Shown here piece by piece: positions 7,375 through 12,423 of a stretch of DNA of 12,423 bases. The position numbers and the translations under genes were made by a program. The notes under the pieces are model-generated. The model was not told the origin of the DNA. It saw only the letters and a program-made list of their open reading frames with translations, and searched no databases. The first letter of the stretch is position 1. Each line of letters starts with the position of its first letter. The stretch spans positions 5,922 through 18,344 of the forward strand of contig DAJP01000079.1 of NCBI GenBank assembly GCA_002496355.1. Reading direction: 5' to 3'. Origin of the DNA: Euryarchaeota archaeon UBA346 (lineage in GTDB: Archaea; Thermoplasmatota; E2; DHVEG-1).

Positions 7375-8892
7375 TTAAAGTAACGGGGTTTTTCGTAACC
7401 ACTCAAGGTCGCTGATATATAAGGTGCGGATATCAGTCAGGCCATAACGAAGCATTGCTAGCCGCTCCAGACCTAGACCCCAGGCAAGCACCGGGTTTTT
7501 CACACCGATCGGTTCAGTCACCTCAGGTCTGAAGATACCACTGCCCCCTAGTTCCATCCACTTCCCGTTCCAGAACACCTCGACTTCCATGCTTGGCTCT
7601 GTATACGGGAAATATCCTGGTCTGAACCTGATTTTTTCAAATCCCATCCTCCGATAAAACTCTTTTAGGATACCGATGAGCTGCCTGAAGTTCGCGTTCT
7701 CCTCATAGATGATCCCCTCTATCTGGTAGAACTCTGGGAGATGAGTCGTATCAATATTCTCATTACGGAACACCCTTTCAAGGGAGAAGACCTTGCAGGG
7801 CGGTTGCGGATGATTATACAAGTATCTGATCGTATTAACTGTCGTATGGGTCCGTAACAGCGCACGTTCCCCCTCTGTTTTTGAGAATATATAACCCCAG
7901 CCCGTCGAACCTGTTGAACCCCCGTTCTCATGAACCTTGGCAATCTCGTTAAGTAACTGTTGCTCGGAGATCGATACTTTCGAAGGTACTTTACAATAGA
8001 AGGTATCCTGCATTTCCCGAGCAGGATGGTCCTGGGGAATGAACAAGACGTCCATGTTCCAGAAACACGATTCAACATAATCTCCTTGAATCTCCTGAAA
8101 CCCCATTTCTACAAAGATCTGACGAATCTCCGAGATCAACTGAACCAACGGATGAGGCTTCCCACCATACAACGCTGGGGCGAACGCGTGAATGTCGTAC
8201 GATCGGATGGTCTTCTGTTTCCAATCATTATTTTTTATGATCGCACTTGTCACCTGGGAGATCTCGTCCTGTATCTCAAAGCCTGCGTCTAGGACCTTCT
8301 TTCCATCATCGGTAAGAATGATCGAACTGGTGATAAGGTCTTTTTCTTTGATCACATTCTTCCTTGATGCAAGTGGTTTGACGATGTTTTTTTCGATTTC
8401 CTGCTCTGGGTGCTCCTGCAGGAGCCGTAACAGTTTTTCTTCATCGGTGACAGTGGTGAGTGCAATTTTTCCTTTCGCTGTTATCTCGATGATCGTTTCT
8501 TTTTCTTTTTTTATGATTGCCCAGCCGTTCGTTTTCAACCATCCGATGGCGACTGGAATCTCATCTGGTTCCAGAACCGCTGAAAGTTCTTTTAAAGAAA
8601 GGATTCCTTTCTTATCAGCAAGCAGCTGAAGTGCACGTCTCTCGGGGAGACCTTTTTCAATAAACCGCTTCCCTTCTTTACCTAGGGAATAGACGGTTTT
8701 CATGTGATTCTCGACGATCACGAGTTTTTTCGACTGCAGCCAAGAGGATGCGTTCGCAATCTCTACCTCTTGGGTAAACACCCCTGTCTTGAAGATATCC
8801 TCTGGTAAGCCTTTTCCATGAAGTTTTTTTAGTGTGAGAAGAACCTTTTTTTCGTTGATCGAAAGTTCCCTGATGATTTTTTCTGTATCCAT
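7375..8892 (-). CDS. pheS: Phenylalanyl-tRNA synthetase alpha subunit
   Basis: A class II aminoacyl-tRNA synthetase subunit that, with PheT, charges tRNA-Phe. From ATG 8892 it has 505 residues, normal for archaeal/eukaryotic-type PheS. Residues 1-210 form a chain of winged-helix DNA/RNA-binding-like domains that contact tRNA. Residues 230-505 are the catalytic core: QDHPAREMQDTFY (about 287-299), motif 2 FRNENIDTTHLPEFYQIEG (375-393), the Phe-pocket region GYFPYTEPSMEV, and motif 3 with GLGLERLAML (472-481). GTG 8916 is in frame but has no SD. ATG 8892 has AGGT 5 bases upstream and gives the expected start MDTEKIIRELS. The pheT partner is not adjacent, as in many archaea. The gene is divergent from the PAS gene. 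TATA-like sites near 8918-8924 and 8957-8963 could drive it, and I cannot choose between them. Confidence 0.95.
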   Translation of the reverse strand: MDTEKIIRELSINEKKVLLTLKKLHGKGLPEDIFKTGVFTQEVEIANASSWLQSKKLVIVENHMKTVYSLGKEGKRFIEKGLPERRALQLLADKKGILSLKELSAVLEPDEIPVAIGWLKTNGWAIIKKEKETIIEITAKGKIALTTVTDEEKLLRLLQEHPEQEIEKNIVKPLASRKNVIKEKDLITSSIILTDDGKKVLDAGFEIQDEISQVTSAIIKNNDWKQKTIRSYDIHAFAPALYGGKPHPLVQLISEIRQIFVEMGFQEIQGDYVESCFWNMDVLFIPQDHPAREMQDTFYCKVPSKVSISEQQLLNEIAKVHENGGSTGSTGWGYIFSKTEGERALLRTHTTVNTIRYLYNHPQPPCKVFSLERVFRNENIDTTHLPEFYQIEGIIYEENANFRQLIGILKEFYRRMGFEKIRFRPGYFPYTEPSMEVEVFWNGKWMELGGSGIFRPEVTEPIGVKNPVLAWGLGLERLAMLRYGLTDIRTLYISDLEWLRKTPLL

Positions 8893-8956
8893 TGAAACCT
8901 GAAATTGTCTTGCCACGTATTAAGATGTCGATACGAATGCTTGGATGAGAAAAAAA

Positions 8957-8963
8957 TATAAAA
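8957..8963 (+). promoter_or_regulatory. TATA box of the PAS gene in the pheS/PAS divergent region
   Basis: TATAAAA inside AAATATAAAAC lies about 42 bases before ATG 9002, predicting a leader of about 16 bases with SD GGGAG (8991-8995). The reverse complement, TTTTATA, could also serve pheS with a roughly 40-base leader. Confidence 0.5.
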
Positions 8964-9001
8964 CAATAGCTCTTCATTGGTTTTACAATGGGGAGTATCC
9001 T

Positions 9002-9406
9002 ATGATTGGAAAATTACCAGAAGACATCTTGCAGGCCGTTTTAGAGACTATTCCACTAGAATTTTCAGTCATCGATAAAGATGGAAAGGTTCTAGCATGG
9101 AACAAACACGCGACACGTATTTTCAAGAGACCTGAGGCGGTCGTCGGACGGGATGTACGCAATTGTCATCCGAAGAAAAGCCTTGGTAAGGTCGAACAAA
9201 TCCTGGATGAAATGAAAGCAGGCAAACGGGACAAAGCACGTTTCTACATCGATCTTCCCCTTGGACCGAAACAGGAGAAACAAAAAGTCCTCATTGACTA
9301 TTATGCCTTACGAGACTCACAGGGGAAGTTCTTAGGTTGCCTGGAAGCATCACAGAACATAGCGGAGCTACAGAAACTATCCGGGGAAAAACGCTTACTT
9401 GATTAA
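9002..9406 (+). CDS. Stand-alone PAS-domain protein of the DUF438-associated type
   Basis: 134 residues forming essentially one PAS domain: the fold begins at FSVIDKDGKVLAWN (about 20-33) and ends at GKFLGCLEASQNIAELQKL. The middle carries IGR-like VVGRDVRNCHPKKSLGKVEQIL (G-R-x-V-x-N-C-H-P-x-K-S). This pattern is typical of the PAS domain that follows DUF438/hemerythrin-like regions in larger proteins; here those partners are absent. No kinase, HTH or membrane segment is present, so any output must come from a partner protein. PAS domains sense small ligands, redox state or cofactors; the ligand here is unknown. I chose ATG 9002 because GGGAG lies 6 bases upstream and a TATA box is well placed. 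In-frame ATG 8945 would put the TATA box inside the coding region. The stop overlaps that of the convergent HNH-like gene. Confidence 0.75.
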   Translation: MIGKLPEDILQAVLETIPLEFSVIDKDGKVLAWNKHATRIFKRPEAVVGRDVRNCHPKKSLGKVEQILDEMKAGKRDKARFYIDLPLGPKQEKQKVLIDYYALRDSQGKFLGCLEASQNIAELQKLSGEKRLLD

Positions 9407-9672
9407 GGACGGAAAAGCACTTCGAGATCCAAAAGAAAAAGCTTCTGTATCCATTCTTGGCAGGATTCCTTATGTTTCTCGCGGTTCCTGCCTTTCACTA
9501 TCATATGCGTCCGGTGAGGCAGCGGGATGCAGATCATTCCATTGATATGGTGCATATCAACACTTCGAACGTCATACAACGGGTACGGGTTATCGAACAA
9601 GGGGAGATATCCCAGGTTTCTTTTTTTGAATCGTGCTCTTCGGTTTGCCTCGGGATACTTGTGTTTTTTCAT
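9403..9672 (-). CDS. Small HNH-type endonuclease-like protein
   Basis: 89 residues. A basic N-terminus (MKKHKYPEANRRARFKKR) leads into LPLFDNPYPLYD, then SVDMHHINGMICIPLPHRTH, with His41/His42, Asn44 and His53/His56 in an HNH-like arrangement. HHIN followed by a hydrophobic strand, IP and a later His is common in small archaeal and phage HNH-like proteins. This is a motif-level call from memory. No zinc-binding cysteine pairs are present, and there is a single Cys near the C-terminus. ATG 9672 has no clear SD. A TATA-like TTTAGAATA about 25 bases upstream would fit a leaderless mRNA. Whether it is an active nuclease is unknown. It has no neighbouring integrase, terminase or toxin-antitoxin partner. 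Confidence 0.6.
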   Translation of the reverse strand: MKKHKYPEANRRARFKKRNLGYLPLFDNPYPLYDVRSVDMHHINGMICIPLPHRTHMIVKGRNREKHKESCQEWIQKLFLLDLEVLFRP

Positions 9673-9814
9673 AGTAATTTTTCTCGATCATATTCTAAAC
9701 TTTTAGTTGAAAGAAAAATAATAGATATAGTAGAGTGAGCATCCATTCATCAGCTACACCAAGAGATACGAGAGTGTATATATAAGAATGATGAGGGTGA
9801 TTGTAAGTATTACG

Positions 9815-9822
9815 TTTTTATA
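9815..9822 (+). promoter_or_regulatory. TATA box for tRNA-Ile
   Basis: TTTTTATA is centred about 34 bases before the mature tRNA start, predicting transcription from about 9843-9845. A second, stronger-looking TATATATA at 9777-9784 lies further upstream and is less well spaced for the tRNA. Confidence 0.45.
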
Positions 9823-9852
9823 GAACGAGCGTATTACCCCTTTTCAACACCG

Positions 9853-9927
9853 GGGCCCGTAGCTTAGATCGGTTGGAGCAACCGGCTGATAACCGGTAGG
9901 TCGAGAGTTCAAATCTCTCCGGGCCCA
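9853..9927 (+). tRNA. tRNA-Ile (anticodon GAU)
   Basis: Complete cloverleaf. Acceptor GGGCCCG (9853-9859) pairs with CGGGCCC (9920-9926); discriminator A is 9927. D arm GCTT/GAGC includes one G-U pair. Anticodon stem ACCGG/CCGGT holds loop CTGATAA, anticodon GAT at 9888-9890. Variable region AGGTC; T arm GAGAG/CTCTC with loop TTCAAAT. There is no intron and no encoded CCA (the next bases are CCT), so CCA must be added after transcription. Confidence 0.97.
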
Positions 9928-9937
9928 CCTCTCTTAC

Positions 9938-9943
9938 TTTTTT
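9938..9943 (+). terminator. T6 tract after tRNA-Ile
   Basis: TTTTTT begins 11 bases after the tRNA end, in the pyrimidine-rich run CCTCTCTTAC. It is a plausible minimal archaeal terminator, with no hairpin of its own. Confidence 0.35.
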
Positions 9944-10054
9944 GGTGGGGCGTACCACTGTCGTTTTCCCGTGATAAACTCCTTGGGTCCTTTCTTCTTA
10001 TGAACCAGGAAACCTGATCCGCTATTATAATCTATAATATATGAGGATGTTCTG

Positions 10055-11356
10055 TTAACAATGGAAGTAATACTTGTAGTCCTGGTCCGTGATCTCTCCC
10101 ATATAATGATGCCATTCTTGTGTTTTCGTATCGATGAACAGCTCCGCGCCATCTCGTCCTATCGCATCCATAAGCACGGTGTCTTGTTTGAACTCATCTA
10201 AGGCTTCCATGAGGTTTGTCGGGAGTCGTTGAATGTTGTTGTCTTTGATTTCCTGCTCTGTCATCTTGTAGATGTTCTTGGTGATTGGTTCATAGTTGAT
10301 TTTCTTTTTTATTCCATCAAGACCCGCATGGGTCAAGGCTGCAAACAATAGGTAGGGGTTCGCGGCAGGGTCTGCATTCCGGACCTCGACATCCACATTC
10401 TTCTTTGAAGGGATCCGAATAAGGCTGCTGCGATTATGTGGCGCCCAGGCCAGATAGATCGGTGCTTCATAATGCGGGATCAATCGTTTATAGGAATTAA
10501 GAGTGGGGTTGGCGATCGCAGCGATCCCCCGAGAATGACTCAAGATGCCGCCGATGAAATACCGCGCGGTCTGATTCAACCCGAACAGATCGTTTTCGTC
10601 AACGAACATGTTCTCACCTTTGTTGTATAACGCAATATGCGCATGCATCCCACTACCTGCCTCGTTCGAGAACGGTTTTGGCATGAAGGTAATATCGAAA
10701 TTATATAATGTTGCGATGTCCCTTGCGATGTATTTGAAGAAGCAGCAAAAGTCAGCAGCGGGAATCGCGTCAAGATCTGATATCTCGATTTCATGTTGCG
10801 ATTTCCCGGACTCATGATGATGGTATTTCACCTGATACCCACAGTCCATCAATGCATCAGAAAGTTTCTTCCGATACTCTTTTGCATTATCGAGCGGTGA
10901 TGCGATAAAATACCCCTGGTTTTCTTTGATTTCAGTAAATTTACTTTCATTATGATTGAAGACATAAAACTCGACTTCAGGGGAAATAAGCGTTCTATCA
11001 AAACCATGGCTCTTTGAAAGATCCACTGCTCGCTGAAGGATATGTCGCGGACCAGCACGATAGAGGTTACCCTCGACATCGTAGAGGTTTGCCCGGATCA
11101 ACGCTTCTCCTTCAAGGTGAGGAAGAACCAAGAACGTCTCTGGGTCAGGGACCGCGATCATGTCTGATCGTTCCACCTTGCGGAATCCCACTGAAGAACC
11201 ATCGAACCGAGAGCCGTTACTCAGGAGGTCCTCTTTGAGAAAACGAACCGCGGGAACATGAAAGACCCGCAGTCCACCCATCAGGTCTGTGAAATGAATC
11301 TGGATCCATCTAATATGATGCGCTTCGATTTCTTTTTTTATCTGTTGTTGGTTCAT
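10055..11356 (-). CDS. glnA: Glutamine synthetase, type I (alpha-like)
   Basis: 433 residues; ATP-dependent ligation of ammonia to glutamate, cytoplasmic dodecamer in this family. Conserved residues seen: Asp52 in FDGSS; metal ligands Glu127/Glu129 in SPEVEF; Glu182 and Glu189 in HHESGKSQHEIE; His238 in GSGMHAH; Glu297 in HYEAP; Glu324 and Arg326 in VEVRNADPAANPYL. The 6-residue spacing between Glu182 and Glu189 and the C-terminal KNIYKMTEQEI fit the GSI-alpha branch (Bacillus-like, not adenylylated), not GSI-beta. After FDGSS the loop reads VGFRKVERSDM, one residue shorter than in Bacillus, with Lys60 where the feedback-sensing Arg62 would fall in my by-eye alignment. ATG 11356 has no SD and lies about 27 bases from an ATTTATAAT box, so the mRNA is probably leaderless. 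It is divergent from the methyltransferase. It could be a related gamma-glutamyl ligase, but all core residues are present. Confidence 0.92.
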   Translation of the reverse strand: MNQQQIKKEIEAHHIRWIQIHFTDLMGGLRVFHVPAVRFLKEDLLSNGSRFDGSSVGFRKVERSDMIAVPDPETFLVLPHLEGEALIRANLYDVEGNLYRAGPRHILQRAVDLSKSHGFDRTLISPEVEFYVFNHNESKFTEIKENQGYFIASPLDNAKEYRKKLSDALMDCGYQVKYHHHESGKSQHEIEISDLDAIPAADFCCFFKYIARDIATLYNFDITFMPKPFSNEAGSGMHAHIALYNKGENMFVDENDLFGLNQTARYFIGGILSHSRGIAAIANPTLNSYKRLIPHYEAPIYLAWAPHNRSSLIRIPSKKNVDVEVRNADPAANPYLLFAALTHAGLDGIKKKINYEPITKNIYKMTEQEIKDNNIQRLPTNLMEALDEFKQDTVLMDAIGRDGAELFIDTKTQEWHHYMGEITDQDYKYYFHC

Positions 11357-11378
11357 ACGAACATTGGAAACAGTACGT

Positions 11379-11387
11379 ATTATAAAT
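11379..11387 (-). promoter_or_regulatory. TATA box of glutamine synthetase (leaderless start)
   Basis: ATTTATAAT on the minus strand is centred at 11383, 27 bases before the A of ATG 11356. That matches the usual TATA-to-start distance, so transcription should begin at or next to the start codon. Confidence 0.65.
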
Positions 11388-11423
11388 TTTTTATGGATAT
11401 GGATTCCTAAACAAACAAGTACC

Positions 11424-11431
11424 TTAAGATA
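11424..11431 (+). promoter_or_regulatory. TATA-like element of the methyltransferase gene
   Basis: TTAAGATA lies about 32 bases before ATG 11459, predicting a leader of only a few bases. No SD is visible before the ATG. Confidence 0.35.
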
Positions 11432-11458
11432 CTCAATCTGTCATACTGAGAATCAACA

Positions 11459-12289
11459 ATGCTAGAACATAACAGAATCTACCAGATGGATTGCCTTCAG
11501 GGATTACCCCAGCTTCTCCGCGCATCCGTCGATGTGATTGTGACCTCCCCGCCATATAATATCGGAAAACCCTATCGGTCCTATAACGATGACCGGCCAC
11601 GAGCAGAATATCTGGATTGGATGGAGACGATTGCAACTCAAAGCCTGCCAAAACTAAAGGAGAATGGATCGTTCTTCCTCAACGTGGGTGGAAAACCAAC
11701 CGATCCCTGGATCGCCTTGGACCTTGCCAACCGTTTCCGGAACCACTATATCCTGCAGAACACGATCCATTGGATTAAATCCATCGCCATCCCAAAGGAA
11801 GATGTCGGGAACTATCCCGTGATCACCGATGACATCGCTGTCGGGCATTACCAGCCGGTGAACAGCATGCGGTATCTCAGCAACTGTCATGAGTACATCT
11901 TCCATTTCACAAAAACCGGTGCTATCCCCATCGACCAGCTCGCGATCGGGGTGAAATACCAGGATAAGACGAATATCGGTCGCTGGAAGAAAGCATCACA
12001 GGACCTGCGCGGGAGAGGCAATACGTGGTTTATCCCCTACGAAACTATTCAAACAACACGATCCCATCCCACAGTCTTCCCTGAGAAACTCCCTGAGATG
12101 TGCATCCGTTTTCATGGAATCAGAAAACACATGCTGGTGCTTGATCCGTTCATGGGGACCGGTTCGACAGCACTTGCTTGCCAAAAACTTGGTGTGAACT
12201 ACATAGGATTTGAAATCGACAAGGCATACGTCGCACTGGCACACCAAAACCTCCTAGAACAAAAAAAAGAACTCTCACGACCCAGATAA
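11459..12289 (+). CDS. Beta-class DNA methyltransferase, probably N4-cytosine
   Basis: 276 residues. Catalytic motif IV TSPPYN (29-34) near the N-terminus; AdoMet-binding motif I as VLDPFMGTGST (227-237) near the C-terminus, followed by GFEID (250-254). The order IV - target recognition - I defines the beta class. T-S-P-P-Y is the form usual in N4-methylcytosine enzymes, although some N6-adenine enzymes share it. The central part (NCHEYIFHFTKTG, then KYQDK and GRGNTWFIPYETIQ) and HPTVFPEKLPEMCIR are typical of the YhdJ-like family. Target sequence cannot be read from the protein. No restriction endonuclease lies beside it (glutamine synthetase divergent, radical SAM start downstream), so it looks like an orphan enzyme, perhaps for regulation or genome marking. 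Start ATG 11459 fits the TATA spacing. Length is complete and no key residue is missing. Confidence 0.9.
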   Translation: MLEHNRIYQMDCLQGLPQLLRASVDVIVTSPPYNIGKPYRSYNDDRPRAEYLDWMETIATQSLPKLKENGSFFLNVGGKPTDPWIALDLANRFRNHYILQNTIHWIKSIAIPKEDVGNYPVITDDIAVGHYQPVNSMRYLSNCHEYIFHFTKTGAIPIDQLAIGVKYQDKTNIGRWKKASQDLRGRGNTWFIPYETIQTTRSHPTVFPEKLPEMCIRFHGIRKHMLVLDPFMGTGSTALACQKLGVNYIGFEIDKAYVALAHQNLLEQKKELSRPR

Positions 12290-12293
12290 CCTA

Positions 12294-12301
12294 TTTTTTT
12301 T
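12294..12301 (+). terminator. T8 tract after the methyltransferase
   Basis: TTTTTTTT starts 5 bases after the TAA stop and continues as CTTTATCC. It is a simple archaeal T-tract terminator. Confidence 0.45.
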
Positions 12302-12314
12302 CTTTATCCTGTAG

Positions 12315-12323
12315 TTTTTAATA
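12315..12323 (+). promoter_or_regulatory. TATA-like element of the last gene
   Basis: TTTTTAATA is centred about 31 bases before ATG 12350, consistent with a leader of only a few bases. Confidence 0.4.
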
Positions 12324-12349
12324 CCACTGTAATATAGCGGGAAGCAACC

Positions 12350-12423
12350 ATGAAGAAAATCACACCCTGGCTCCATGACAGTACCTATACAGCTTCTCTC
12401 TCACCAGCCTGTCGCATGTGCGC
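12350..12423 (+). CDS. N-terminus of a probable radical SAM protein (3' truncated)
   Basis: Only 24 codons are present: MKKITPWLHDSTYTASLSP followed by ACRMC. The start KxxxPWLxxSxYxxxLSPxCRxC resembles the beginning of archaeal radical SAM proteins related to pyruvate formate-lyase activating enzyme (COG2108). In these an N-terminal C-x2-C pair precedes the C-x3-C-x2-C cluster motif. That motif would lie beyond the window, so the call is tentative. ATG 12350 is preceded by a TATA-like box and only a weak SD (GGGA). Confidence 0.4.
   Translation, partial: MKKITPWLHDSTYTASLSPACRMC

Noticed and set aside
8945..9001. Upstream ATG extending the PAS protein by 19 residues
   Set aside because: It would place the TATA box inside the coding region and has no SD; ATG 9002 has both signals correctly spaced.
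9457..9738. 93-codon plus-strand ORF
   Set aside because: It is antisense to the HNH-like gene, whose protein shows a recognisable motif, and it lacks start signals.
9788..9794. Perfect box C (ATGATGA) upstream of tRNA-Ile
   Set aside because: No box D (CTGA) occurs before the tRNA, and the site lies between the two TATA elements.
11459..12289. Restriction-modification system
   Set aside because: Only a methyltransferase is present; neither neighbour resembles a nuclease, and the small HNH-like gene is about 1.8 kb away beyond a tRNA and glnA.
1..12423. CRISPR array, insertion sequence or tRNA-integrated element
   Set aside because: I saw no regularly spaced repeats, no transposase or integrase, and no repeated tRNA 3' end next to tRNA-Ile.

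Overview
The window looks like a chromosomal segment of an archaeon, most likely a euryarchaeote of the Thermoplasmatota type; the phylum is inference. Evidence seen: an archaeal mevalonate trio (HMG-CoA synthase, SCP-type thiolase, DUF35 Zn-ribbon/OB protein), an archaeal-type PheS with an N-terminal winged-helix extension, a tRNA-Ile without encoded CCA, a glycoprotein-like exported protein rich in N-glycosylation sequons, and TATA boxes about 26-45 bp upstream of many start codons. Start signals are mixed: some genes have Shine-Dalgarno (SD) sites, while glutamine synthetase appears leaderless.

Layout. Positions 1-215 hold the C-terminal end of a plus-strand surface/peptidase-C25-like protein, closed by a hairpin plus T-run terminator. 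A 443-base stretch (216-658) has no convincing gene but contains a striking inverted repeat, a TATA-like site and a possible 32-codon ORF. From 659 to 3302 on the minus strand lies the tightly coupled HMG-CoA synthase - thiolase - DUF35 operon. It makes acetoacetyl-CoA and HMG-CoA for isoprenoid lipid synthesis. Upstream of it, also on the minus strand, are a 295-298 residue coiled-coil protein and a 962-residue membrane-anchored protein with Ig-like domains on both sides of one central membrane helix. These two are 44 bases apart and may form a functional pair. Minus-strand pheS follows (7375-8892).

A small plus-strand PAS protein (9002-9406) is divergent from pheS. It collides tail to tail with a small minus-strand HNH-type protein (9403-9672), the two sharing one TTAA as both stop codons. 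A plus-strand tRNA-Ile(GAU) (9853-9927) faces minus-strand type I glutamine synthetase (10055-11356). A divergent plus-strand beta-class, probably N4-cytosine, DNA methyltransferase (11459-12289) has no visible restriction partner. The window ends in the first 24 codons of a probable radical SAM protein.

Most of the window is housekeeping metabolism and translation. The parts least explained by known families are the coiled-coil/Ig-like membrane protein pair, the 216-658 intergenic region and the PAS/HNH tail-to-tail pair. I see no CRISPR array, insertion sequence, integrase or classical defence island.
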